From: Algivirga pacifica
GTDB lineage: Bacteria; Bacteroidota; Bacteroidia; Cytophagales; Flammeovirgaceae
DNA length: 64,000 bases
Direction: 5' to 3'
Assembly (NCBI RefSeq): GCF_039543525.1
Contig: NZ_BAABJX010000059.1
Location: 62,001 to 126,000, forward strand
In this document: positions 53,957-62,563 of the stretch, one piece after another
Position numbering within the stretch: position 1 is the first letter of the stretch
Layout: each line of letters begins with the position of its first letter
Notes under the pieces: generated by a model
Told to the model about the DNA's origin: nothing
Databases searched by the model: none
The model's input: only the letters and a program-made list of their open reading frames with translations
Program-made: the position numbers and the translations under genes

Positions 53957-54408
53957 ATACCATATTTTGAAGGGTTTCTGATTCCGTCAATGCAATTTTC
54001 AATACTTGGATTTATTTGAGTTAAATGATCAGCAAATTCCACTTTCTTTTTAGGAGAGATGATAACCACGTCATATTTCCCATAAGCTACTTCAACCCTA
54101 TCTAGTGAAGGTGCAGGAGAAGAGATAAGATTATTTGATTTTTTAATAGACTTAATTTTCATAACATCAATTTCCTTACTGTATAGAAAGCCGCATCGAA
54201 CCTTTAAAAGTCCCTGGTCTGTAATAGTGTACTTAGTAGAAAAGTTAAGATAAAGACAGAATCCCAAAACCAAAAGATGAATTCCTGCAACAGACACAAT
54301 GGTCTCAGTAGATTCATTTTGGTAAATCATAAACAGAAGAATAGAAGACAAAATCAGTACTACAAATCCTATGATACCGTATCCAAATTTCGACTTATAT
54401 GTTTTCAT
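53953..54408 (-). CDS. PH-domain-like membrane protein between two MITEs
   Basis: 151 residues; two N-terminal transmembrane helices (IIGFVVLILSSILLFMIY, VAGIHLLVLGFCLYLNF) then a bacterial PH-like domain (KYTITDQGLLKVRCGFLYSK, IDVMKIKSIKKS, DVVIISPKKKVEFADHL). The stop codon TAG is made from the TTA duplication plus the first base of the MITE end, so the original C-terminus may have been changed by the insertion. Function unknown. Composition is A/T-rich compared with the helicase next door. Confidence 0.7.
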   Translation of the reverse strand: MKTYKSKFGYGIIGFVVLILSSILLFMIYQNESTETIVSVAGIHLLVLGFCLYLNFSTKYTITDQGLLKVRCGFLYSKEIDVMKIKSIKKSNNLISSPAPSLDRVEVAYGKYDVVIISPKKKVEFADHLTQINPSIENCIDGIRNPSKYGI

Positions 54409-54426
54409 CTTTTTGTATTTAGAACA

Positions 54427-54593
54427 TTAGAGCTTGTTTGGAGTACTGATTCAGAAAGAAAATCTCTCTAATAACTATTCAAATCAACTCATATTCTCAT
54501 CAAATAGAACCACTATTATCTTCAAATCTGACTTGATTTGAACAGGTTATAGAAATTTTCTTTATCTAAATCAGTATTCCAAACAAGCTCTTA
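54427..54593. mobile_element. MITE copy 2 with TTA target duplication
   Basis: 161-bp body (54430-54590), same length and ends as copy 1 (GAGCTTGTTTGGAGTACTGA ... TCCAAACAAGCTC), flanked by TTA. Interior diverged but with the same inverted AATCAACTC / GACTTGATT structure. Confidence 0.8.
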
Positions 54594-54759
54594 GTGAAAC
54601 AAAAAGGATCTGAAAATAGATCCTAAATTACGATATACAAAATTGACAATAAACAAGTTACACCCCAATAAGTCAAAAAGAGAGCCTGTAGGAAAATATC
54701 CTTCCCTATTGCTATCCTCAGTCTTTTCACCCTTTTTTGCGAAAAAATATAATCATACG
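54594..54759. other. Leader of the VOC gene
   Basis: An in-frame extension to 54643 is open but its residues look non-protein-like and the VOC fold begins at the ATG at 54760. No other feature seen. Confidence 0.4.
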
Positions 54760-55149
54760 ATGTCGCAAAGAATAGCTAATATTAACCTACTGGTAAGGGA
54801 TTATGAAGAGGCCTTATCATTTTATACGACCTGCCTGGGATTTGAGATTGCAGAAGATATAGACAACGGAGAAGGTAGAAGGTGGATCCGTCTATTGCCT
54901 AGAAACAGTCAGGATTGTGCCTTGGTATTGTGTAAAGCAGAAACACCCCTTCAACAAGAAATCATCGGAAAGCAAGCCGGAGATGCCGTCTTGATGATTC
55001 TTTTTACGGATAATTTTCAGGAAGATTACGACCATATGAAAGCTCAGGGAGTTGTCTTTCTGGAAGAGCCAAGAGTAGAACCTTATGGCACGGTGGTGAT
55101 CTTTCAGGATTTGTATGGGAATAAGTGGGATTTACTAGAGCCGAGATAA
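54760..55149 (+). CDS. VOC-family (glyoxalase-fold) protein
   Basis: 129-residue single VOC module: RIANINLLVRDYEEALSFYT, GRRWIRLLPRNSQDCALVL, FTDNFQEDYDHMKAQGVVF and the ending VVIFQDLYGNKWDLLEP. Metal ligands are not all clear: the usual first His is Asn (INLLV) and the last Glu may be in WDLLE. Such proteins include glyoxalases, dioxygenases and antibiotic-binding proteins; the job here is unknown. I start it at MSQRIA because the preceding residues do not belong to the fold. Confidence 0.8.
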   Translation: MSQRIANINLLVRDYEEALSFYTTCLGFEIAEDIDNGEGRRWIRLLPRNSQDCALVLCKAETPLQQEIIGKQAGDAVLMILFTDNFQEDYDHMKAQGVVFLEEPRVEPYGTVVIFQDLYGNKWDLLEPR

Positions 55150-55164
55150 AAGGATACGTTAAGC

Positions 55165-55440
55165 TCAGAGCTTGTTTGAAATCCATAGTTTGAAAAAAAC
55201 TTTCAGTAGCGTGTATCACGGTTTACTCAGTATGAGTGAAAACACATCACTAGTGGACTAAACGTTAAATAAACTGATAGTTTACTGCTATTTAGCTCTA
55301 AGAGCGTTTCGCCTTGCTCGTGCCTCGCAGGCTACACTGAACTCTTAGAGCAGATGTCTTTTTTATAAGGAAACTTAGCAATTGGCCCACTAGTGGGCTA
55401 AATACTAAGTTTTCTGATAGAAATAAAGGGACTACTTCCA
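55165..55440. repeat. Spacer with MITE end relic and two palindromes
   Basis: Starts with TCA-GAGCTTGTTTGAAATCC, a single MITE end. Further on: CTCTAAGAG...CTCTTAGAG around a GCGTTTCGCC core, and repeated ACTAGTGG / CCCACTAGTGGG segments. No gene. Confidence 0.55.
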
Positions 55441-55442
55441 AA

Positions 55443-55519
55443 TGGATAAAGGAGGAAAAAAGAAGGATAAAGGAATAGAAACCTATGGATAGTAATCCTT
55501 TATCCTTCTTCCTTGAACC
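55443..55519 (-). terminator. GGATAAA heptamer array forming the GH13 gene terminator
   Basis: Units GGATAAA, GGAGGAA, AAAAGAA, GGATAAA, GGAATAG, then TCCTTTA, TCCTTCT, TCCTTGA. Arms AGAAGGATAAAGGA / TCCTTTATCCTTCT pair perfectly over 14 bp. On the minus strand the stem is followed by CTTTTTTCC. Confidence 0.75.
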
Positions 55520-55565
55520 CCTTAAGAGCTTTTCCCTGCTTATAAGCCATTAACCGTGATAAACC

Positions 55566-57329
55566 CTAGTGAGCAGCTGCTCTTTCAATCAGTAATATTT
55601 CATTTTTGGTATTAAAACGCGCCACTCCATCCTTCACCTCCACCAACTCTCCGGTATAGGCATTTCGCAATAGTGTTCCATCAGCAAAAGCCTCTGCTAC
55701 TTCCATTATTTCTACCTCTTCACACTTAATCTTAATGAGTACCGTATCGGAAATAGTTCTTTTCTGGTAAGTGCGGCGATAGGTATTCGGAGCTATCATT
55801 TCTTGTTTTCCGGCACCCACTGCCAAGTGTTTTTTGCGGAACTTTCCCAATTTTTGCCAATGAGCAAGCACATCCTCATTTTGTCTCCAAACAAAATCGG
55901 ATCGATAGCCATGGGTTGGGTCTGTTGCTGCTGTTTTCATTTCTGGTCTAGTCACTTCATCACCGTAAAAGATCTGCACAGCTCCTGGAGCCAATAATAG
56001 GGCAACTGCCGCCTCTTCAATCTTGGAGAAGTCGGTATCTCGCTTATAGGTATTGTTCAGGAAACTAAGCGTACTCCAATTTGGATTCGTATTAAGAGAA
56101 TCGGCATAATACTGCCAGAGCTGTCCAATGGCATCCAGGTTACCGTCTTTAGGAAAGGTAAAATTAACAATAGAGCTAAACCCAAGATTAGCATAATTGG
56201 AATAATAGCGAATGTCTGCATCCCAGATATCGCCCGTCATCCAGAAATCCTCTGTCCATTGAGAAGCCTCTTTGGATGCATTTTTCAATCGCCATCGATT
56301 TAAAGCCAAGTCACATTCTTCCTTAAGCTGTAACCAGCGAAAATCGTCCACATTTTCTACCACATCACAACGAAAGCCATCAATTCCAAACTCCTCCACC
56401 CAAGCGGCCAACCATTTAATCACATAATCCGACTGACTATAATCTGCGTTCTGTCTATATTTCAATGCCGAAGGGTTTACCCATGGCATAAAATCCTCCC
56501 CTTGTTCCATTGACCACTTATTGAGTAACAATGGCGGCAACCCCACTTTCTCTCTGGATTCCGTTCTAAAATCAGCGAGACCAAAAATACTTTCCGTCAA
56601 TAGATCTTTATCCACTTCTTCGGGGGTACGCACCCAGTCATATCCCCACCACTGATTCCAAGAAGCACTTTTTGCCGAGTCAAAATGCTGTAAGTACCTA
56701 TAGATTTGATAATGCTGCTTTTCTTCTTTTGAGTTGGTCAGTCCTCCAATATGCTCTACTGCTTCTGCTTCCGTGAGGTCTACCCCACCAAAATCGTATT
56801 GGACGGCATCCAGTAAAGTCTGGTACCCCGGATGATTAATCCCCGCATCCATAATCACACGAATTCCCTGTTCGTGTGCCCGGTCTACGAAAGTTCGAAA
56901 CTCTTCAATTGTTCCAAAGTTCCGGTCCATGCTCGTGAAGTCCATAGGGTAATACCCATGATAGGCATAATGCGGAAAATCATTCGCATCTCCACCTCCT
57001 ACCCAGCCGTGGATTTGTTCATATACTCCGGTGATCCAAAGCGCTGTTATTCCCAAGTCACGAAAATAGCCCTCCTCTAGTTTTTGTGTCAGTCCAGCGA
57101 TATCTCCCCCATGAAAAGTCGCCACATTTTTCAGAGAAGAACCATAATCATTCTTCCGGCCATAGTTCTCATCATTATTGATATTTCCATTAAAAAACCG
57201 GTCGACGTAAACAAAGTAAACCGTTGCATTGTCCCAGCTAAAAACATCCCGCTCCTCCTCCTGTTGGACACTACAGCCCCCCAATAAAAAGGATAGAATC
57301 CCTAAAAAGTAAAGTATCTCATTTTTCAT
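55566..57329 (-). CDS. GH13 alpha-amylase-like lipoprotein with altered catalytic site
   Basis: 587 residues, lipobox LLGGC (Cys19). (beta/alpha)8 GH13 domain: TVYFVYVDRFFNGN, region I VIMDAGINHPG, region II IDGFRCDVVEN with nucleophile Asp322 and Arg320, YGDEVTRPE. Region III reads FWMTGDIWD where MalS-type amylases have Glu in the same frame (WMTGEAW), so the acid/base is Asp367; region IV reads SFLNNTYKRDT, lacking the usual His-Asp pair. A C-terminal beta domain follows. It may bind rather than cut starch, or cleave by a shifted mechanism. No other starch genes adjoin. Confidence 0.87.
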   Translation of the reverse strand: MKNEILYFLGILSFLLGGCSVQQEEERDVFSWDNATVYFVYVDRFFNGNINNDENYGRKNDYGSSLKNVATFHGGDIAGLTQKLEEGYFRDLGITALWITGVYEQIHGWVGGGDANDFPHYAYHGYYPMDFTSMDRNFGTIEEFRTFVDRAHEQGIRVIMDAGINHPGYQTLLDAVQYDFGGVDLTEAEAVEHIGGLTNSKEEKQHYQIYRYLQHFDSAKSASWNQWWGYDWVRTPEEVDKDLLTESIFGLADFRTESREKVGLPPLLLNKWSMEQGEDFMPWVNPSALKYRQNADYSQSDYVIKWLAAWVEEFGIDGFRCDVVENVDDFRWLQLKEECDLALNRWRLKNASKEASQWTEDFWMTGDIWDADIRYYSNYANLGFSSIVNFTFPKDGNLDAIGQLWQYYADSLNTNPNWSTLSFLNNTYKRDTDFSKIEEAAVALLLAPGAVQIFYGDEVTRPEMKTAATDPTHGYRSDFVWRQNEDVLAHWQKLGKFRKKHLAVGAGKQEMIAPNTYRRTYQKRTISDTVLIKIKCEEVEIMEVAEAFADGTLLRNAYTGELVEVKDGVARFNTKNEILLIERAAAH

Positions 57330-57582
57330 TTGTCCAGTTTTTAATTCAGTTATTTCTGGGCAAGATGCGATGCTTTCTCTCAGTAAAAAATGATGGTGGT
57401 CGTTCGTTTGGGGTTAGTCTTCATCAAAAAAATAATAAGCATTATTCTTATGCGATTAAAATGATAGTTTGATATATATCCTTTTCACCTGGCCCCTTCA
57501 TATTCCCCTAACACCTCGGAATCAAGTGACTGTGAGATCGACTCCACCACAATGGACACTTTTCAATATAGAATTCACTTAC

Positions 57583-58731
57583 TTACCGATTTAAGCCCAA
57601 CCTCCAACCTCTTTCAAACCCCATGCTCCCTGCCATCTGTTCATTCATCTTAACCTTATCTCCCAACTTACTAGCAAACTGATGATGAGGAATATTCAGC
57701 AATTCTCCTTCAGAACACTCAAAAAGCTGTAAGTAGTCTTCCATTATTTTCTGCTTCGTATCTTTCTTGATATGGGCCCTGACTACTGTCTGAAAAGCAT
57801 CATATTGCTGTACCTGAAAGGATTCCAGATACTTTTCCAAAGAAGGTAACGCATTACTTTTCGAGGAGTTGACACTGGCTGATATAGGAGTAAGGTTCCA
57901 CAGTTGATCGTGTACCACATAGCTCCATGGAATAAAATGGTCAATGCTATAAGGGATAACAATCTCTTCACCTGAATAAATACACTTGGCACTTTCGCGG
58001 TGCTGTAAATAGATATCCCAAAAAGAACGGGCAAGTTTTAAGTCTCTGGATTTTCGCTTTTCCAGCTTATGCACCAGTCCTACGACATTTGGATTATGCT
58101 TTTGCACATAATTCAATAAATGCCAAAAAATGAATCCTCTTAAAATAGGCTGATGTTGGAGGAAATACTCCTTCCATGCTCCGTCCAATTCTATCCCCCG
58201 CTCGGTATAACGATAGAATACTTTTCCATATCCTATCCCATAGTATTGCCCTGCCAGTTCCTGAATTTTTTTATTTTTCCGATGATCTTTTATCCCTTTT
58301 AGTTCTGCACTAAAAAATGGGCTTTGAAACCGATAAGGAACATTGGCTTTCAGAATAGCATACATCATGCGATACATCTCCCTATACTCCTCTTGTTGTA
58401 ATCCTTCATTAATTTGCTCAAAAAGTGGGCGGGCATTTACCCGATGATCTATTTCTATTCTACCTGAAAGGTATTCCGCCACCTTTTTAAAGGCATCATT
58501 CTTCCCAAAAGACAGTTTATAAAAATCCAATGGGTACCACACATTGGATACCATTCTGGTAAAAAGTTCCTCATAAGAAATATGAAGAGCTTCAGGGCTG
58601 TCCTGTATATGATCCAAAATGGATAGAAACCAGTAAAACTTATAAGACTTATCGGTATTGTCAAAACAACGAGATAAAATACCTACTGGCAACGATTCAT
58701 GAGTGGGAAGTGAATTTGAAAAAGTATCCAT
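57583..58731 (-). CDS. HNH endonuclease-domain protein, possible defence gene
   Basis: 382 residues. N-terminal ~230 residues are helical with no known motif (YKFYWFLSILDHIQ, TRMVSNVWYPLDFYKLSFG). The HNH domain at about 250-300 has KCIYSGEEI, IDHFIPWSYVVHDQLWNLTP and SASVNSSKSNALP: Asp-His, a conserved Trp-Asn and a second Asn. Such large single HNH proteins often occur in restriction or phage-defence islands; here an integrase and a DUF4276 gene lie within 6 kb. Alone, its target is unknown. Confidence 0.75.
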   Translation of the reverse strand: MDTFSNSLPTHESLPVGILSRCFDNTDKSYKFYWFLSILDHIQDSPEALHISYEELFTRMVSNVWYPLDFYKLSFGKNDAFKKVAEYLSGRIEIDHRVNARPLFEQINEGLQQEEYREMYRMMYAILKANVPYRFQSPFFSAELKGIKDHRKNKKIQELAGQYYGIGYGKVFYRYTERGIELDGAWKEYFLQHQPILRGFIFWHLLNYVQKHNPNVVGLVHKLEKRKSRDLKLARSFWDIYLQHRESAKCIYSGEEIVIPYSIDHFIPWSYVVHDQLWNLTPISASVNSSKSNALPSLEKYLESFQVQQYDAFQTVVRAHIKKDTKQKIMEDYLQLFECSEGELLNIPHHQFASKLGDKVKMNEQMAGSMGFERGWRLGLNR

Positions 58732-58895
58732 AAAGCCGCTTTTAATACTGATTAAACTATACGAAAATACAATAACCTTAATTAATCACTTAAAAACAGC
58801 TATAAATACTTCTTTCTTTCTCTTATACACTTTCTTTTTCTCCACCTCTATATGGACATGCTCATGGTAATCAAAACGAGTCAATGCCTCGTAGC
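58732..58895. other. Promoter-side spacer of HNH gene
   Basis: A/T-rich, no clear motif. Confidence 0.35.
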
Positions 58896-59051
58896 TTAGA
58901 GCTTGTTTGGAATACTGATTTAGATAAAAAAATAGATTTAAAAGATCTCCGCAACAGGGCTCGTTTTAGCATAGAGAGGTACCGTAACCTCAAACGTGAC
59001 CCAAAGGCATCTGTAACCGAATTTGTAACCTTGACTATTTTCAACTATTAA
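58896..59051 (+). pseudogene. MITE end fused to a gene tail relic
   Basis: TTA-GAGCTTGTTTGGAATACTG and ATTTAGATA (58896-58930) is one MITE end without its partner. Directly after, a frame at 58943-59050 reads LRNRARFSIERYRNLKRDP, KASVTEFVTLTIFNY and stop, with no start. It looks like the last ~35 codons of a lost protein; a transposase tail is possible, not proven. Confidence 0.45.
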
Positions 59052-59278
59052 AAATGCTGGAAATCAACACATTGCAAAAAACAGTTAATTATAGAAGGGT
59101 AAATAGCTGCTTTTCAGACCTTTAAATGAGATTCAGTAGCACCACCAGAAGTCCTTAATTTTTTACCCGTTTTGTACTATATTTATTCCTATATACAAAA
59201 ACAACGTTTTACGAAGTATACGATAGGATTATCTTTCATCACTTTTACACAGTTTTATCATAAAACTCTGTATAAAGT

Positions 59279-59377
59279 ATGTATATTACTACTCTAAAGA
59301 ATGGTCTATTATGTATGGGCATACTCCTATCTATAGCGACTACTCTACAGGGTTTTCATCACTATTTTCAACTATAA
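59279..59377 (+). CDS. Possible 32-residue membrane peptide or gene fragment
   Basis: ATG-started frame encoding YITTLKNGLLCMGILLSIAT then TLQGFHHYFQL: a short basic stretch and one hydrophobic helix, like a signal peptide or a small membrane protein. It ends 13 bases before the UDG-like gene. Preceded by an ACAGTTTTAT-ATAAAACTCTGT palindrome. Could equally be a truncated leader; no conservation can be checked. Confidence 0.3.
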   Translation: MYITTLKNGLLCMGILLSIATTLQGFHHYFQL

Positions 59378-59389
59378 AAATACAACCAA

Positions 59390-60004
59390 TTGGATTCAAT
59401 CAAAACTTTCATTGACGAACTTTCTCAACAGGTCGTAAGCGAAGAAGCAACTAACCTTTATGCCGGAAACTCTAAGGAAAGTAAAATCAGAAGAGCGAAC
59501 CTTGAAAAGTACCTAACGCATATGTACACTCTTCAACCAGAAGTACTACTGTTGGGAGAAGCACCAGGCTACAAGGGGTGCAAACTAACAGGTATCCCCT
59601 TTACCAGCGAAGAGATTGTAGCTACTAATCCTTTCTTCCAATCTCAAGAATACGATTTTGTTAATGCTAAGGATGCTCTTGAAAAAGAGAAGTCTGCCAA
59701 TATCGTTTGGAAAGAACTAGACAAATATAACCAGAAGCCCTTAATCTGGAATATCTTTCAATTTCATCCGCATACCAAAGATAATCTCCTGACCAATCGT
59801 GCTCCTAAAAAGGCTGAATTGGAACTGGGAAAGACTTATCTGGTAAAGCTCCTTGAGATCTTTAAAGTGAAGAAGATTCTTGCCATTGGCAGACAAGCAG
59901 AATCTCAACTGAAGGATCTTCCTTATGAGTCGATTTACGTACGTCATCCTTCTTATGGTGGAAAACCCTATTTCGTAAAAGGGCTTGCAGAGGAAATGAT
60001 TTGA
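59390..60004 (+). CDS. Uracil-DNA glycosylase-family protein
   Basis: 204 residues. N-terminal motif VLLLGEAPGYKGCKLTGIPF fits the UDG superfamily (GEAPG catalytic loop), and VRHPSYGGKP near the C-terminus is the His-Pro-S loop that contacts the flipped base side. No 4Fe-4S Cys set. Members of this broad family are often annotated only as 'uracil-DNA glycosylase family' and base specificity is uncertain. Start is TTG: in-frame TAA lies four codons upstream and no ATG is available before the conserved part. Confidence 0.78.
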   Translation: MDSIKTFIDELSQQVVSEEATNLYAGNSKESKIRRANLEKYLTHMYTLQPEVLLLGEAPGYKGCKLTGIPFTSEEIVATNPFFQSQEYDFVNAKDALEKEKSANIVWKELDKYNQKPLIWNIFQFHPHTKDNLLTNRAPKKAELELGKTYLVKLLEIFKVKKILAIGRQAESQLKDLPYESIYVRHPSYGGKPYFVKGLAEEMI

Positions 60005-60071
60005 TAGCAAGTAACTTTCCAAGTACTACTCATTATTCATATATATAACTTGTCTTTACATTTTAGAACTT

Positions 60072-60713
60072 ATGAACAGACTGCTTTCTTTATTTATCTC
60101 GACTACGATCTTCCTTCTTATGGCTTGCTCCACAAACAATGACAAAGAAGTAATCGCCATGAAAACTCAAAATGCTATTCCTAAAACCCTAGAGGAAAGC
60201 AATACAGAATCATTATCTGATGCTCTTTGGATGAAACGAAGAGGCTATGGCAAAAACATCATTGATGATTTATTCAATGAAAGACTTGAGAATGATGCTC
60301 AATTACAACAATTGATGCAAGCCATCAATGACACAAATACCAATAACCATGAGTTGCTCAGTGATTGGAAGCAATTTCAAGAAAATAATGAGCGCTTTTG
60401 GAATAATGTCCATTTCTATCTCAAACAAATCAATGACTCCACTCAAAGGAAACACATGGCTGCTGTTTTTGAAGAAGCCCAGGCTACATATAACCGTAGT
60501 GTTGCATCACACGAAGCAAGTACTGATATGATTCAACTTAGAAAAGATCTCTTACACGATCAAAAGGTAATGATGAAGCTGTTGATTTCATTATCTATGA
60601 TGAGAGGTTATCAGGAAGAAGAACTACCAGACCTTCAAAACTTGACCAGAGCCATAAATAATTACGATACACTTTTAAATCAAATCGCTCCATATACCTC
60701 AATGCCTAACTAA
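60072..60713 (+). CDS. Helical lipoprotein, unknown
   Basis: 213 residues, lipobox LLMAC (Cys19). The mature part is helical with Asn/Gln-rich stretches (LMQAINDTNTNNHELLSDWK, RFWNNVHFYLKQINDSTQRK, MMKLLISLSMMRGYQEEELP). No family recognised. Fourteen bases from the integrase start, so may share a transcript. Confidence 0.65.
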   Translation: MNRLLSLFISTTIFLLMACSTNNDKEVIAMKTQNAIPKTLEESNTESLSDALWMKRRGYGKNIIDDLFNERLENDAQLQQLMQAINDTNTNNHELLSDWKQFQENNERFWNNVHFYLKQINDSTQRKHMAAVFEEAQATYNRSVASHEASTDMIQLRKDLLHDQKVMMKLLISLSMMRGYQEEELPDLQNLTRAINNYDTLLNQIAPYTSMPN

Positions 60714-60727
60714 TTACTTGACCAGCT

Positions 60728-61930
60728 ATGAAACTCAACTTCTACCTACGCAACCATCGAAAAGGAAAACCTTCCAGCGTGGCACTTTACCTTTCCCTCA
60801 ATAATAAGCAATATATCTTTGGAACGGGAATCACTTGTATGCAAAGCAAATGGGACAAGCGAAAGCAACGTACCCGTACCGATTCCAAAAGCAATACCGT
60901 ACTTTCCAAGATTGAAGCGAACGTTCAGGAATATCTGTCAGATATAGCGATGAGTGGAAAGCCTGTTGGTATTGAAACTCTGAAGCAGGAAATCAAAACG
61001 ATTATCAACCGACTCAAAGGAAATGTGCTTCTCCTGGAAGATGAGTCTGCCAAGTTCTGGGAAGCATGGAAGGAGTTTGTTCAGGAAAAAGAAGCAGAGG
61101 TGACCGAAAACCGGATGAAGAAGATCCGTACTACTGAAAAGCATCTCAAAGGGTTTGAGGAGATCTACCTTAAACTCTCTTTTGATCGTATGAGTCCGGA
61201 AACCTATGCTTTAATTACCGAATACTTACTCTTTCACGTAAAATTGGTGAATAACTCAGCCAAAACCTATATCGTCACCACTAAGGCATTTTTAACCTGG
61301 TCCAGAAAAAGAGGTTATCACAACATTACTTCCCATGAAGAATGGAAGGCCAGAGAAGATAAGACCGATTCCATTTCTCTTACAAAAGAGGAATTAAAAC
61401 GCATCATTGATGTGGAATTGGAAGATGAACGTCTAGACCGTGTACGGGATCTTTTTGTGTTTTTATGTCATACAGGCCAACGTTATGGAGACACTCAAAA
61501 GCCCCTGGATATCCGTAATGGTTTCTGGTATAATATCCAAAATAAGACAAAAGGTACTCGTCCAGTAGAAATCCCTTTATCTCCAAAAGCACAAGAGATT
61601 TTAAGGAAATACAATGGAAAGCTTCCCAAGATCAGCAACCAAAAAGCTAATGACTACCTCAAAGAGATTGGTCAACTAGCAGGCATAACGGATACCATGC
61701 ATACTCGTCGCTTTAGAGGAAAAGAGCCTATTGATGAGACTTTTGAAAGATGGGAAAAACTTTCTACCCATGTAGGAAGACATACCTTCTCTTCACTGGC
61801 AGTTTCTTTGGGGCTTAGTGATGAATTAATCAAGTCTGTAACAGGGCATAAGGACCAAAGAAGCTTTGCTACTTATGTGAATATGAATGGTGAACAAAAG
61901 AAGAAGGCTTTGGAAGGGGTTTGGGAATAA
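60728..61930 (+). CDS. Tyrosine site-specific recombinase
   Basis: 400 residues, Bacteroidota Tn/phage-integrase type. N-terminal arm-binding beta domain (VALYLSLNNKQYIFGTGITC, SKWDKRKQR), SAM-like core-binding domain (about 105-205) and catalytic domain with complete set: Arg252 (HTGQRYGD), Lys273 (NKTKG), His348 and Arg351 (HVGRH), His374 (TGHKD), Tyr383 (SFATYV). Function: integration/excision of a mobile island or DNA inversion. No att direct repeats were identified. Genes after it (hypothetical, hypothetical, DUF4276) may be its cargo. Confidence 0.93.
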   Translation: MKLNFYLRNHRKGKPSSVALYLSLNNKQYIFGTGITCMQSKWDKRKQRTRTDSKSNTVLSKIEANVQEYLSDIAMSGKPVGIETLKQEIKTIINRLKGNVLLLEDESAKFWEAWKEFVQEKEAEVTENRMKKIRTTEKHLKGFEEIYLKLSFDRMSPETYALITEYLLFHVKLVNNSAKTYIVTTKAFLTWSRKRGYHNITSHEEWKAREDKTDSISLTKEELKRIIDVELEDERLDRVRDLFVFLCHTGQRYGDTQKPLDIRNGFWYNIQNKTKGTRPVEIPLSPKAQEILRKYNGKLPKISNQKANDYLKEIGQLAGITDTMHTRRFRGKEPIDETFERWEKLSTHVGRHTFSSLAVSLGLSDELIKSVTGHKDQRSFATYVNMNGEQKKKALEGVWE

Positions 61931-61950
61931 GAACTACAAATAGCTGCGAG

Positions 61951-62481
61951 ATGAAAATTCTAAAACTAAATAATGATGGGACGCTAAGACAGTCTGATAT
62001 TCTCCATTTTGGAGGCCGTTATTCTTTCTGGGAAAAGCTCCGGGGTAAAGGGAGTGGCACACCTAAAATCAAATACATTGGAGGGGTAAAAGTGCTTGAT
62101 GATATCATTCTAAATGGTCAAACAACCTATGCCAATATTGAGCCTTTTAAAGGTGGTTTAGTTGTTTACCTGAATATCAATAATACTATCAAAGCTGTTG
62201 GGTTCAAACTGTGTGATCTGTCTGATATTTCACTCACTGCCTATAGAATTGAAATGAAGGATAGATATCGCAATAAAAAAACGATTGTACACAGAGGAAA
62301 ATTGATCATTCAAGGAAATAACACTTCGATGGAGTTTGATATATATACCAGTCTCTTCAAACGAATACTTCTATTCTTATCCCAACCTAAGCTAAAAAGC
62401 TATTTCAGGTATGCTGTTAGCTTAAATAAGCCGGAAAAAGATTACGCACATTTGACGATGGGGGTATTGGGACAAATATGA
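61951..62481 (+). CDS. Hypothetical protein next to integrase
   Basis: 176 residues from the ATG at KILKLNNDG (an upstream in-frame GTG/TTG would overlap the integrase gene by ten bases). Beta-rich: SDILHFGGRYSFWEKLRGKG, VVYLNINNTIKAVGFKLC, HRGKLIIQGNNTSMEFDIY. No signal peptide or known domain. Its position 20 bases after the integrase stop suggests a shared transcript. Confidence 0.6.
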   Translation: MKILKLNNDGTLRQSDILHFGGRYSFWEKLRGKGSGTPKIKYIGGVKVLDDIILNGQTTYANIEPFKGGLVVYLNINNTIKAVGFKLCDLSDISLTAYRIEMKDRYRNKKTIVHRGKLIIQGNNTSMEFDIYTSLFKRILLFLSQPKLKSYFRYAVSLNKPEKDYAHLTMGVLGQI

Positions 62482-62563
62482 AAATAACTGCTCAGCATAA
62501 AAGGATTATTTACCACCCACACAGAGAGACAGTAATTAAATAGAAAACATCAACAACTATCAA

